A DNA stretch of 64,000 nt, taken from Bifidobacterium sp. WK012_4_13 (GTDB taxonomy: Bacteria; Actinomycetota; Actinomycetes; Actinomycetales; Bifidobacteriaceae). The notes beneath the pieces were generated by a model. That model saw only the letters and a program-made list of their open reading frames with translations, searched no databases and had not been told where the DNA came from. Both the position numbers and the translations under genes were made by a program. Positions 11,005-20,554 of this stretch are shown here, in pieces. Where the stretch lies: positions 2,356,001 through 2,420,000 of the forward strand of contig NZ_CP129683.1 of NCBI RefSeq assembly GCF_041080835.1, written 5' to 3'. Each line of letters starts with the position of its first letter. Position 1 is the first letter of the stretch.

Positions 11005-12345
11005 ATGAAGTTCACAAAACGAGCAGTCGCCTTGGTCGGCGCTATGATCATGCTTGCTCCACTGGTGGCATGCGGATCGGGAAGTTCCTCGAGTTCCAGC
11101 ACTGGCACGACCTCGATTACCGTGTGGTCATGGGATTCGACGGTGCCTCTTACCGTGGCCGCATTCGAGAAGGCCAATCCAAACATCAAGGTCAAGGTCA
11201 CCAACGCAGGTACCAACAAGGATGAATATACCGCTCTGAACAATGCAATGTCAGCAGGCAAGGGTGCGCCGGACATTGCCCAGATCGAATATTATGCGCT
11301 GCCTCAATATGTGATCGGTGGGGACTTGGAGAACCTTTCCAGTCTGGGCGCATCGTCTTACAAGAGCTTCTACACCCCTGGCACATGGAGTTCGGTCAAC
11401 ATCAATGGCGGAGTATATGCATTGCCTATGGATTCTGGACCAATGGCGCTGTTCTATAACAAGGAAGTCTTTGACAAGGCAGGCATCACCTCGGCCCCGA
11501 CAACGTGGGACGAGTATTACCAGGACGCGAAGAAAATACGTGCAATCGGCTCGTACATCACGTCCGATACCGGTGATGCCGGCTTCTTCGATTCCATGAC
11601 CTGGCAGGCGGGCGCCACTCCGTTCGCAACCAGCAAGGATGGGAAGACCGTAACCATTGATCTCACTTCGGATGCAGGCGTGAAGAAGTGGGTCAGCTAC
11701 TGGCAGAAGATGATTAGCGAAGGCTTGATTGACACCAAGACCGCGGGCTGGTCGGATGACTGGAACAAGAGCCTTGGCGATGGCTCCATTGCGTCCTTGC
11801 TCACCGGGGCTTGGATGCCGAATGATTTGCTGTCGGGAGCTCCTGAGGCATCTGGCAAGTGGAGAGTAGCGCTCATGCCAACGTGGACTTCGGGCAGCAC
11901 GGCTAATTCCGAGAACGGTGGTTCTTCACTCGCGGTCATCAAGTCGAGCGATGACGCGAAGGTCAAGGCCGCATACAAGTTCGTGCAATACGTTACGCAC
12001 AACTCGGCCGGCATCAAGACCAGGGTCGATGCCGGAGCGTTCCCATCCGACACCAAGACGCTTGCATCCAGCGACTTCTTGGATAAGACCACATTGACGG
12101 ATTCGAATGGCAAGACCAACGAATACTTTGGCGGTCAGGAATACAACAAGGTGCTGGCACAGGCTGCATCTGATGTGGTTACCGGATACAAGTTCCTTCC
12201 CTTCGAAGTGTATGCCCGCAATGTTTTTGCCGATGATGCCGGTGCCGCGTTCACCGGTAAATCGATTACGCTGAGTCAGGGCATTGCCGCTTGGCAGGCG
12301 AATCTCAAGAAATATGCTGAAAGTCAGGGTTATACCGTGAAGTGA
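11005..12345 (+). CDS. Carbohydrate ABC transporter substrate-binding lipoprotein
   Basis: This 446-residue CUT1-family binding protein is anchored as a lipoprotein. The signal peptide ends in the lipobox LVAC with lipidated Cys23, followed by a Gly/Ser/Thr linker. The mature fold shows ITVWSWDSTVPLTVAAFEKA and a typical GKWRVALMPTW domain. It starts at ATG 11005 with AAGGAG upstream. It lies downstream of the beta-galactosidase but behind a separate promoter/operator region, allowing higher expression than the permeases. It feeds the permease pair at 6497-8445. Confidence 0.95.
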   Translation: MKFTKRAVALVGAMIMLAPLVACGSGSSSSSSTGTTSITVWSWDSTVPLTVAAFEKANPNIKVKVTNAGTNKDEYTALNNAMSAGKGAPDIAQIEYYALPQYVIGGDLENLSSLGASSYKSFYTPGTWSSVNINGGVYALPMDSGPMALFYNKEVFDKAGITSAPTTWDEYYQDAKKIRAIGSYITSDTGDAGFFDSMTWQAGATPFATSKDGKTVTIDLTSDAGVKKWVSYWQKMISEGLIDTKTAGWSDDWNKSLGDGSIASLLTGAWMPNDLLSGAPEASGKWRVALMPTWTSGSTANSENGGSSLAVIKSSDDAKVKAAYKFVQYVTHNSAGIKTRVDAGAFPSDTKTLASSDFLDKTTLTDSNGKTNEYFGGQEYNKVLAQAASDVVTGYKFLPFEVYARNVFADDAGAAFTGKSITLSQGIAAWQANLKKYAESQGYTVK

Positions 12346-12358
12346 CGTACGGCAATGA

Positions 12359-12485
12359 CTCGAGATTCCAAGTTTTGAGAGTTCATCAAAGTACAAAGAC
12401 CCTATTTTTGGCTTAACTTCGACGAGAACAAGCCAAAAATAGGGTCTTTGTACTTCCACTAGTTCTCAAAACTTGCAAACTCGAG
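12359..12485. repeat. Long intergenic palindrome A (also bidirectional terminator candidate)
   Basis: The arms are about 56 bp with roughly eight mismatches; the inner 26 bp are perfectly complementary around a 15-base loop. It lies between the convergent binding-protein gene and coaX. The outer part shares CAAGTTTTGAGA and AAGTA.AAA with the other palindromes (B-H), but the inner stem (GACCCTATTTTTGGCTT) is its own. Confidence 0.8.
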
Positions 12486-12532
12486 ACGATATCTCTATAC
12501 ATTGCTAGAAACGACCACATATCAATGAGAAC

Positions 12533-13303
12533 TTACCGATTTCTGTTCCGATCATAGATCATCTGCATGCCCTTGAAGATCAGATTGGGATCATAGATGT
12601 CAATGACGTCCGTTTCTCCTTCGATGATGCGTCCGAGGCCGCCGGTTGCGACGACCTTGAAGCTTTCGTTGGTTTCGGCTCGGAACTGCTTGACCGTGCG
12701 CTCGATTCCGCCGAGGAAGTTATAGAACAATCCCGCCTGCATGGCCGTTCTCGTATCGGTGGCGAAAACAGACTTGGGTCTGGTGATTTCGACCTCGGGC
12801 AGCTGTGCGGTCTTGTTCGACAGCGCCGAGGCTCCACTTCGGATGCCGACCGAAATGAGGCCGGCTGTTATCGTTCCCTTGTCGGTCACATAGTTATAGG
12901 TGGTGGCCGTGCCGAAATCCAGAACCAGCAGCGGTCCGCCATACGATCCATATGCCCCTACGCAGTCGCACAGGCAATCTGCGCCGAGCGATCGTGGATC
13001 ATCCATGCGAATGTTGATGCCGGTCTTGATGCCAGGGCCAACCACGATTGGCTCAACGCCAAAGAACTTGATGATTGCAGCGCGGAATGAGTGCATCACG
13101 TTGGGCACCACGGAAGAGATGATCACATCTTCAACATCGTCGTTGGAGTAGCTGCTCATCTGAAGGAATCCGCTGATCATCATGCCATATTCATCGGAGG
13201 TGTGGCTCACCGAGCTGGTCATGCGGTAGTTGGCAACGATGTTGCCGCCTTCGAGAAAGCCGAGCACAATGTCGGTGTTTCCAATATCAACGGCAATCAG
13301 CAT
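12533..13303 (-). CDS. coaX: Type III pantothenate kinase
   Basis: CoaX phosphorylates pantothenate in the first step of coenzyme A synthesis. The 256-residue protein has the family ASKHA phosphate-binding motif at the N-terminus (MLIAVDIGNTDIVLGFLEGG), the DPRSLGADCLCDCVGAYG segment with catalytic Asp, and the C-terminal VVATGGLGRIIEGET loop. Type III kinases are insensitive to CoA feedback. It stands alone on the minus strand between the galactoside locus and the peptide-transport operon. Confidence 0.96.
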   Translation of the reverse strand: MLIAVDIGNTDIVLGFLEGGNIVANYRMTSSVSHTSDEYGMMISGFLQMSSYSNDDVEDVIISSVVPNVMHSFRAAIIKFFGVEPIVVGPGIKTGINIRMDDPRSLGADCLCDCVGAYGSYGGPLLVLDFGTATTYNYVTDKGTITAGLISVGIRSGASALSNKTAQLPEVEITRPKSVFATDTRTAMQAGLFYNFLGGIERTVKQFRAETNESFKVVATGGLGRIIEGETDVIDIYDPNLIFKGMQMIYDRNRNR

Positions 13304-13578
13304 AAGCAGTCCTTTTCCAATGCAGGCGCGTGTTCTCTGTCACTGTATCGCAACTTGAAGCGACTGCCGAACGTGAGCCGGCCGATTGCGCATGATGTAC
13401 AAATTCACTTCGCGGGAATTGCCGGGAACGCGCTATCATGGTGGGGTGATGGTCGACCTCATAAGGCGGCCAATCAGCATCACACCGCTAACGTTGACGG
13501 ATGCGACGGATTGCCGTGAATGGGGGCGAGTGCGATACATGCAAATAATTCAATATGTAACACACAAGAGAGAGCATA

Positions 13579-15276
13579 ATGGCTGAAAACTCAAACAGCG
13601 GGGATGCGACGAGCACCACGACTGAATCAACGGAACAATTCAAGGCTCAGGGCATTGCGCCAGATTCAAACGATCAGGCAGATCTAGGCAGTCGCAATGT
13701 GTCAGGCGATCAGTCAGGATCGACTGACGAATCACTGAATTCATATCAGAGGCAGCGCAAAGGCATGCCATCCTGGGCATGGATCATAGCTGCGATAGCA
13801 GCTGTGGCGATTGTAGTTGGGGGCGTGTTCGCATATCAACGCAACAATTCAGGCAGCGATGCCGCTGCCGCATCAGACTCGATTGCCATTGGACTGACAC
13901 TGGCTCCAACCAATCTTGACATTCGCAATGAGGCGGGTACCGCTCTCGATCAGGCTCTGATCGGCAATGTCTATGAGGGTCTGGTGGCTCGAAATTCCGA
14001 AAACACCGTCATTCCTGCACTGGCGAAGTCATGGACGGTATCCAGCGATGCCAAGACCTATACCTTCGAGCTCAATGCCGACGAGCATTTCTCGAACGGC
14101 GATGCCTTGGATTCCAAAGACGTTGTCTGGTCGCTCGACTCGGTGATCAAGAACGAATATCAGGATTATCAGGTTCTTGCCAACGTTGACTCCATTGCTG
14201 CAGATGGTGCGAATACCGTTGTCTTGAAGCTCAAGAAGCCTGATGCGACGCTGCTGTGGAACCTCACAGGGCGAGCAGGTCTCGTCTTCGACGAGGACGC
14301 TTCGTATGATGCCAAGACGCAGGCCATTGGTTCTGGCCCATATTTGCTGAAAAGTTTCAAGCAGAACGAATCGTTGACCTTGACGGCCAACACGAAGTAC
14401 TGGGGAAGTCACCAGGCAAAGACCAAGACGGTCGTGCTCAGATACATCACGGACACCAATGCTGCAATCAATGCGCTGAAGGGCAACAGCATTCAGGTCC
14501 TTGCCCCGATAACGGAGAATCTCTCCGCATCGATTGCAAAAGACAGCAATTATGTCGTCAAGGCTGGCAACGACACCGACAAGTTCGTGCTTGCCTTCAA
14601 CGGCAAGGGTTCGAAAACATCGGACAAACGCGTTCGAGAGGCAATTCGCTATGCGATTGACAATAAGGCACTGATTTCTTCGCGTGGTGGTGCGGACGCA
14701 GCTCTAGGCGGTCCGATTCCATCGTTGGATCCCGGATATGAGGATCTCACGAATCTCTATCCATACGATCAGTCGAAGGCTAAGAAGTTGTTGGCCGAGG
14801 CCGGATACAGCACTTCCAATCCATTGAAGCTCAACTTTGAATATGCGAATATCTATGGCACCGATCTTGGCAATCAGCTCCGTTCACAGCTCAAGGCCGT
14901 AGGCATTGACTTGAATGTCAAGGTTGTCGAGTTCTCTGCCTGGCTGCAGGATGTCTATACCAACAAGAACTATGACCTTTCTTTGGTCGACCACAACGAA
15001 AGTCACGATTTCTACAATTGGGCCAATCCCGAATACTACTTCAATTACGACAACAAGCAGGTTCAGGAACTCTATGCCAAGGCTGTCGCGTCCACTTCGG
15101 ATGCCGAGTATGAATCGTATCTGAAGAAGGCTGCCCGCTTGGTTTCCGAAGATGCGCCTGCTGACTGGCTGTTCAACTACCGCGTCACCACGGCATATCG
15201 CAAGGGCGTCACCGGCTTCCCGCTCAATCTCAACCAGTCGCTGCTGCCTTTGTGGAACGTTCAATACAAGGCCTAA
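13579..15276 (+). CDS. Peptide ABC transporter substrate-binding protein (SBP family 5)
   Basis: This 565-residue extracellular oligopeptide-binding protein has family 5 features such as IGNVYEGLVARNSENT and the DLSLVDHNESHDFYNWANP region. Instead of a lipobox it has a long polar cytoplasmic N-terminus (about 60 residues, Ser/Thr/Asp rich). One membrane anchor follows (WAWIIAAIAAVAIVVGGVFA, about residues 66-87), so it is a signal-anchored binding protein. It is first in a five-gene operon with two permeases and two ATPases. Peptide or nickel specificity cannot be told apart by eye; peptides are the default for this gene order. Confidence 0.92.
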   Translation: MAENSNSGDATSTTTESTEQFKAQGIAPDSNDQADLGSRNVSGDQSGSTDESLNSYQRQRKGMPSWAWIIAAIAAVAIVVGGVFAYQRNNSGSDAAAASDSIAIGLTLAPTNLDIRNEAGTALDQALIGNVYEGLVARNSENTVIPALAKSWTVSSDAKTYTFELNADEHFSNGDALDSKDVVWSLDSVIKNEYQDYQVLANVDSIAADGANTVVLKLKKPDATLLWNLTGRAGLVFDEDASYDAKTQAIGSGPYLLKSFKQNESLTLTANTKYWGSHQAKTKTVVLRYITDTNAAINALKGNSIQVLAPITENLSASIAKDSNYVVKAGNDTDKFVLAFNGKGSKTSDKRVREAIRYAIDNKALISSRGGADAALGGPIPSLDPGYEDLTNLYPYDQSKAKKLLAEAGYSTSNPLKLNFEYANIYGTDLGNQLRSQLKAVGIDLNVKVVEFSAWLQDVYTNKNYDLSLVDHNESHDFYNWANPEYYFNYDNKQVQELYAKAVASTSDAEYESYLKKAARLVSEDAPADWLFNYRVTTAYRKGVTGFPLNLNQSLLPLWNVQYKA

Positions 15277-15302
15277 GGACCGTTTGCAACCATGGAATAT
15301 AT

Positions 15303-16289
15303 ATGTTGAGATTTCTGCTTCGGCGTCTGGCCCTGCTGCTGGCAGCGTTGTTTGGCATGTCGGTGCTGATTTTTCTGGCACTTCGCATATTGCCAGGCGA
15401 TGTTGCCTCGGTTATGGCAGGGCTTAACGCCACTCCTGCCCGCGTTGCCAGGCTGCGTCAGGAACTGGGGCTGAATCGTTCATATCTGCAGCAATATTTC
15501 GAATGGGCGGGGAATGTCGTGCACGGCAATCTGGGCATTTCCGTGCTGACTGGCCGCGATGTCGGTGTGCAGATTGTCTCGCGCATGCAAATCACTTTTC
15601 CATTGATTCTGATTGGTTTGCTGATTGCATGCCTGATTGGCATTCCACTGGGCGCGGCTTCGATTGTGGCCCGCTCAGCACGCGTTCGCCAGAGCTTGCA
15701 TCTGCTGGCCCTCACAGGCGGTGCGATTCCTGCACTGTGGGGTGCGATGCTTCTCATTCTGCTGTTTTCCAAAGGCTCCGGCCTGATTGCGCTGTTCCCG
15801 TCGCAGGGCTTTCCCGATGCAGGCTGGGCGCAAGCTGGTTCGGCCCTCGCATCGCTGATGCTGCCTGCCGTTACGGTTGGCATCATCGTGGGGTCGAGCA
15901 TCATGCGATACACGCGCTCGGCACTGCAGGAAATGCTTTCATCCGAATTCGTGGACATGGGCATGGCATGCGGCATGACTCGGGTCCAGGCTGTCCTGCG
16001 CATTGGTTTGCGTGTGGTTTCGCCGCAATTGGTGTCGGTGATCGGGCTCACCTTTGCCGAAATGATAACCGGAGTGATGGTGATCGAGAACCTGTTCGCG
16101 CTGCCTGGCATCGGTTCGATGCTGGTGACGGACGTTGGCAATCGCGATTTGCTGACCGTCCAAAGCGAGCTCTTCGTGCTTGCCGCATTCTTCCTGTGCA
16201 TCGGCTTTGTGGTGGATGTGCTTCATCGCGTGCTTGATCCTCGACTCAAAGGTGCCGGTCTGTTGGCAACGGCTGGGGGTGCGCAATGA
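15303..16289 (+). CDS. Peptide ABC transporter permease (DppB type)
   Basis: This 328-residue membrane protein starts MLRFLLRRLALLLAALFGMS, the classical DppB/OppB start. It carries the conserved DPP permease loop (ARVARLRQELGL) and the EAA-like segment EFVDMGMACGMTRVQAVLRI. The ATG at 15303 is used because the open frame upstream overlaps the previous gene and lacks sense as a permease N-terminus. Its stop overlaps the next start by 4 bases. Confidence 0.92.
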   Translation: MLRFLLRRLALLLAALFGMSVLIFLALRILPGDVASVMAGLNATPARVARLRQELGLNRSYLQQYFEWAGNVVHGNLGISVLTGRDVGVQIVSRMQITFPLILIGLLIACLIGIPLGAASIVARSARVRQSLHLLALTGGAIPALWGAMLLILLFSKGSGLIALFPSQGFPDAGWAQAGSALASLMLPAVTVGIIVGSSIMRYTRSALQEMLSSEFVDMGMACGMTRVQAVLRIGLRVVSPQLVSVIGLTFAEMITGVMVIENLFALPGIGSMLVTDVGNRDLLTVQSELFVLAAFFLCIGFVVDVLHRVLDPRLKGAGLLATAGGAQ

Positions 16290-17233
16290 ATCGGAGTGAT
16301 ATTGGCAGGAAGCCAGGCAAACAGGTGCGATTTGCGAGCAAGCTGCGCATTGTGCTGCGCTCCATATGGCATCGGGGTGAAGGCAAGTTTGCGCTGATGG
16401 TCCTTGGCCTGTGGCTTGCAGTTGCGGCCGTTTCGCTGTTCTGGACTCCATGGTCGCTGTGGTGGACAGACGGATATCATGTGTGGCAGAAGCCGTCGCC
16501 GAGTCACATTCTCGGTACGGACGGTACGGGCGCCGATGTGCTGAGCTGGCTGATGGCGGGCTCTCGGACCAATCTGCTGATCTGTGTGCTGACGGTGCTG
16601 GTGACCGCGGTGTTTGGGCTGCTGCTCTTGGCTGCGATGCTTGCTCGCACCGCATTGTTTGCTCAAGCATCAGTCGTTGTCATCGATGCCTTGATTTCGC
16701 TGCCCACAGTGCTGATTGCCTTGATTCTGGCAGTTCCCTTCGGGCCGAGCGTTGCCGTGATCGTCGCAGCATGCGGTTTTGGATATGGTTTGAATCTTGC
16801 CCGCATCGCACGCCCGCAAGCCATGCTCGTTGCCCGTTCAGGATACGTCGAGTCGGCATTGTCAAACGGCGCGAGTGCGGCAAGCGTGTTCTCTCGGCAT
16901 GTGATACCCAACATCATGCCCATCATGATGGTGCAGCTTTCGATTTCTGCGGGAACGGTTGTCTTGGCCGAATCGGGTCTTACCTACTTGGGGATCGGCG
17001 TGCAGAGTGGGGTACCGTCATGGGGTCATAGCCTGGCGACGTCGGTCACCTTCATCAACGTGTACCCGATTACAGTTGTGTGGCCAGGCTTGATCATTAC
17101 TTGCGTCGTGCTCGCGCTCAATGTGTTCGGCGATGCGCTGCGCGATTGTGCGGATCCGTTGAGCAATCCCGAATTGCGTGCCGTGCGAGGGCGCGTCGAA
17201 GCCTCGAAGGGGAGTGAGGCGGAATATGTCTGA
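16286..17233 (+). CDS. Peptide ABC transporter permease (DppC type)
   Basis: This 315-residue second permease contains the DppC hallmark HILGTDGTGADVLSWLMAGSR early and the EAA loop (ARSGYVESALSNGASAASVF). The membrane segments match the family pattern. It overlaps DppB by 4 bases and the first ATPase by 8 bases, so the operon is tightly coupled. Confidence 0.93.
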   Translation: MNRSDIGRKPGKQVRFASKLRIVLRSIWHRGEGKFALMVLGLWLAVAAVSLFWTPWSLWWTDGYHVWQKPSPSHILGTDGTGADVLSWLMAGSRTNLLICVLTVLVTAVFGLLLLAAMLARTALFAQASVVVIDALISLPTVLIALILAVPFGPSVAVIVAACGFGYGLNLARIARPQAMLVARSGYVESALSNGASAASVFSRHVIPNIMPIMMVQLSISAGTVVLAESGLTYLGIGVQSGVPSWGHSLATSVTFINVYPITVVWPGLIITCVVLALNVFGDALRDCADPLSNPELRAVRGRVEASKGSEAEYV

Positions 17234-18074
17234 CAATGTGCATGGGCAGATTCATGGCAATGCGCTTACCGTTCGTGATGTGGATGTCCGCATTGCGTCC
17301 CACCCGATTCTTGATTCAGTCTCGTTGGATGTTGCCCCGCATGAACGTGTCGGCCTGATTGGGTCGTCGGGTTCAGGAAAGTCGATGCTGGCGCGCGCGA
17401 TTCTCGGTCTGCTGCCAGCGAATGCTCATGCTCAAGGTTCGATTGATCTTTTTGGAGACGAACTCATCGGTGCTTCCGAGCGCGAGATGGCCGATCTTCG
17501 CGGTCGAATCGTCAGCGTGGTCTTCCAAAATCCGGCCGTTGCGCTCAATCCGGTGATGAAGGTCGGCAAGCAGATCGAGCTGCCTTTGCGATTGCATTAC
17601 GACATTCCGGCCCACGAACGGTTGCATCGAGTCCAAGCCATGCTCGACAAGGTCGGATTGCCTCACGACGTTCTCAATGTCTATCCTCACGAGTTGTCAG
17701 GTGGCCAGCAGCAGCGCGTGGCCATCGCCACTGCGCTCATCACATCGCCGCGTTTCATCATTGCCGACGAGCCGACCACGGCGCTCGATTCTATCACCCA
17801 GCTGCACATCATCGATGTGCTGGTTGAACTTGTTGATAGGGCGGGTGCTTCGCTGCTGTTCATCACGCATGATTTTGGGGTTCTGGCCCATGCCACGCAG
17901 CGCTGCTATGTGATTGACCGTGGGCGTGTGGTCGAAAGTGGGCCGACCAAGCAGCTGCTTTCCAATCCTAAGCAGTCTGTCACGCGACAATTGGCGGAAT
18001 CGGCTGAAGAATTGAAATTCAATGGCCTGCGCGCTGACCTTGACGAAACGAATGGGAGTGGTGACGATGAATGA
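17226..18074 (+). CDS. Peptide ABC transporter ATP-binding protein (DppD type)
   Basis: This 282-residue nucleotide-binding subunit has Walker A GSSGSGKSM, Q-loop VVFQNPAVALNP, signature LSGGQQQR and Walker B FIIADEPTTALD. The start at 17226 has GAGG 6-8 bases upstream; the longer frame from 17178 would lie inside the permease gene. The C-terminal oligopeptide-family extension is short. It pairs with the next gene to form the ATPase heterodimer. Confidence 0.93.
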   Translation: MSDNVHGQIHGNALTVRDVDVRIASHPILDSVSLDVAPHERVGLIGSSGSGKSMLARAILGLLPANAHAQGSIDLFGDELIGASEREMADLRGRIVSVVFQNPAVALNPVMKVGKQIELPLRLHYDIPAHERLHRVQAMLDKVGLPHDVLNVYPHELSGGQQQRVAIATALITSPRFIIADEPTTALDSITQLHIIDVLVELVDRAGASLLFITHDFGVLAHATQRCYVIDRGRVVESGPTKQLLSNPKQSVTRQLAESAEELKFNGLRADLDETNGSGDDE

Positions 18075-18960
18075 TGAGCGTGTAGCGTTGTCTCACAACG
18101 ATCCTGAGTCGGGTGTGCCCTTGCTGGAGTTGAGCCACGCGAGCAAGAATTACCGTGCCCACGGCTCGTGGAGCAGGCTTATGGGTGGTTCGCGAGATGA
18201 CTCATCCAAATCAGGTCAGGCTGGGCGCATCGCTCTCGACGATGTTTCGGTGTCGCTCAACTCTGGCGAATGCCTTGCGATCATTGGCGAGTCAGGGTCG
18301 GGGAAGACGACCTTGACAAGAATCATGCTCGGTTTGCTCGCTCCAACCACCGGGGAGCTCCGTTATCAGGGCAGACCTGCGCCGATTGATGCTGAAGCGT
18401 GGAAACAGTTGCGCCGAGAGTCTTCGATGATCTTTCAAAACCCATATTCATCGCTCGACCCGCGCTGGACTGTTCGAAAATCGTTGAAAGAGGCTTTGTC
18501 GCTGCGATTTGGACGCAGTTTGCACGCTCCTGAGATTGAAGAGCGGTGCGTTGCCATGCTCGATGATGTCGGCCTGGATGGTCGCGTCGTTCTTGACCGA
18601 TATCCAATCGACCTTTCCGGCGGGCAGGCTCAGCGTGTGGCGATAGCACGAGCCATCATCGATGAGCCAGAGATACTGCTGGCAGACGAGCCGATGAGCG
18701 CCGTCGATGTGACCGCCCGCGTCCAGATCTTGCACACCTTGCAAGAGATACGTGATTCACGCAATATTGTGCGAAACGGCGAGCGAAAGGCGCTCAGCAT
18801 GATTTTCGTCTCCCACGATATCGGCATGGTGCAGCATATTGCCGACCGTATCGTGGTGCTGAAGCACGGGCGCATCATCGAACAGGGCACTTGCCGTAAT
18901 CTGCTCGGCAACCCCCAGCATCCCTACACCAAGGAGCTTCTCAAGGCCGCTACGCTGTGA
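18067..18960 (+). CDS. Peptide ABC transporter ATP-binding protein (DppF type)
   Basis: This 297-residue ATPase, last gene of the peptide-transport operon, has Walker A GESGSGKTTL, Q-loop MIFQNPYSSLDP, signature LSGGQAQR and Walker B ILLADEPMSAVD. The oligopeptide transporter tail NPQHPYTKELLKA is present at the C-terminus. The start at 18067 overlaps the previous gene by 8 bases. Confidence 0.94.
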   Translation: MNDERVALSHNDPESGVPLLELSHASKNYRAHGSWSRLMGGSRDDSSKSGQAGRIALDDVSVSLNSGECLAIIGESGSGKTTLTRIMLGLLAPTTGELRYQGRPAPIDAEAWKQLRRESSMIFQNPYSSLDPRWTVRKSLKEALSLRFGRSLHAPEIEERCVAMLDDVGLDGRVVLDRYPIDLSGGQAQRVAIARAIIDEPEILLADEPMSAVDVTARVQILHTLQEIRDSRNIVRNGERKALSMIFVSHDIGMVQHIADRIVVLKHGRIIEQGTCRNLLGNPQHPYTKELLKAATL

Positions 18961-19438
18961 AAGCCAGGTGACTGCAATTCTTTCGAATCCGGTGATTGAA
19001 GAGTTCTGAATGGGATTGTTATGCTATGTTTCAGCGCTATGTGATTGACAGACACGCCGAGGTCTTGGGTGTGATACATTGTTTGTCATGACGTTTTTCT
19101 CATGTTGTTGTCGTTAACCGACGCCCTAGGCGAGCGGTTTTCGACGCATAATTTGAGATAGAACGCATTCTTTCATGTGAGTGATTCATGGTTTGCCGAT
19201 TGTTTGTTGGCTGCGAATTTTTGAGAGTTTTCGAATCACGGCATTTGCGTATAAATATTGCAGAATCTATGCACGTTGGTGCATGGATGTGTGTGTGAAT
19301 GTATCTCGTTACCGTTGGTGATTGCTTGTAAGGCGCAGATTGGGACATTGTCGACCGATCTAGGGTGAATACAATTTAAAAAATTTCGTACACCTAATCA
19401 AACAGATAATCATAGATTCGTATAGATAACGAGGAATT
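18961..19438 (+). other. 478-bp intergenic region before cysK
   Basis: This stretch is AT-richer than its neighbours and holds no convincing gene. It must contain the cysK promoter; the last 60 bases before the start are strongly AT-rich. No T-box consensus, no SAM riboswitch core and no clear terminator could be recognised by eye. Confidence 0.5.
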
Positions 19439-20443
19439 ATGAGCATTGCAAACAGCATTACCGAACTCATTGGCAATACGCCGCTGGTGAGGCTGCACCA
19501 TGTCACGGACGACGTACGCGCTCAGATTGCAGTGAAGGTCGAATATCTTAACCCCGGTGGCTCATCGAAGGATCGCATCGCTGAGCGCATCATCACCAAG
19601 GCAGAAGAGGAGGGGAAGCTTCTTCCTGGAGGCACGATTGTCGAGCCCACGAGCGGCAACACCGGTGTTGGCTTGGCACTGGTCGCCCAGCAGCACGGAT
19701 ATCACATGATTTTTGTGGTTCCAGACAAGGTCTCCGAAGACAAGCGTGCGGTGTTGCAGGCGTATGGAGCGCAAGTCGTGGTGACTCCGACGCAGGTCGA
19801 ACCGAACGATCCGCGTTCGTATTATTCGGTTTCTGACAGGCTCGCCCAAGAGATACCAGGTGCGTACAAGCCCAATCAATACCAGAACATGAACGGCCCT
19901 GCCAGCCACTATCACACCACAGGCCCAGAGATTTGGGACGCAACCGATCGCAGGATCACTCATTTCGTAGCGGGAATCGGCACTGGAGGCACGATTACCG
20001 GTACGGGCAGATTCTTGAAGGATGCTTCTGGGGCTTCGGTTCAGGTGATTGGTGCCGACCCGCAGGGTTCGATATATTCCAACCCCTCAGACGTGCATCA
20101 GTACTTCATCGAAGGCGTTGGCGAAGATTTCTATCCGAAGACCTATGACCCATCGGTGGTCGATGAAGTCGTTCAGGTGAGCGATGCCGAAGCTTTCGAG
20201 ATGACCAGAAGACTTGCGCGAGAAGAGGGCTTGCTGGTTGGCGGGTCTTCGGGGATGGCCGTTGTGGCGGCATTGAAGGCTGCGAGGATGCATGATCTTG
20301 GCCCGGACGATCTGATGGTCGTGCTGCTGCCGGATTCGGGACGCGGGTATCTTTCCAAGATTTTCTCGGACTCGTGGATGCGAAGCCACGGTTTCGGAGA
20401 TGTGGTGGAACGAACGGCAGCGCCTCAACTGGTGCAGCAATAG
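19439..20443 (+). CDS. cysK: Cysteine synthase / cystathionine beta-synthase
   Basis: This 334-residue PLP enzyme of fold type II has the cofactor Lys in the GGSSKDRIA motif at about residue 45, the substrate loop EPTSGNTGVGLAL and the phosphate-binding GIGTGGTITGTG. It lacks the C-terminal CBS (Bateman) domains of eukaryotic cystathionine beta-synthase. Standing just before a cystathionine gamma-synthase/lyase gene, it may act in transsulfuration (homocysteine plus serine to cystathionine) as well as, or instead of, O-acetylserine sulfhydrylation. Sequence alone does not separate these. The start has GAGG directly upstream. Confidence 0.9.
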   Translation: MSIANSITELIGNTPLVRLHHVTDDVRAQIAVKVEYLNPGGSSKDRIAERIITKAEEEGKLLPGGTIVEPTSGNTGVGLALVAQQHGYHMIFVVPDKVSEDKRAVLQAYGAQVVVTPTQVEPNDPRSYYSVSDRLAQEIPGAYKPNQYQNMNGPASHYHTTGPEIWDATDRRITHFVAGIGTGGTITGTGRFLKDASGASVQVIGADPQGSIYSNPSDVHQYFIEGVGEDFYPKTYDPSVVDEVVQVSDAEAFEMTRRLAREEGLLVGGSSGMAVVAALKAARMHDLGPDDLMVVLLPDSGRGYLSKIFSDSWMRSHGFGDVVERTAAPQLVQQ

Positions 20444-20554
20444 AAGCCGAACGGGCTTGCAATCGGCAGAGAACAGCGTTGCAGAAGGCAATAATAGCAA
20501 GCTTCAACCGAAAACAACGGAATTTGTAAACAACGGAATTATAAGGAAAGAATC

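Noticed and set aside
18961..19438. SAM or T-box riboswitch before cysK
   Set aside because: Core sequences of these classes could not be located on the plus strand by eye.
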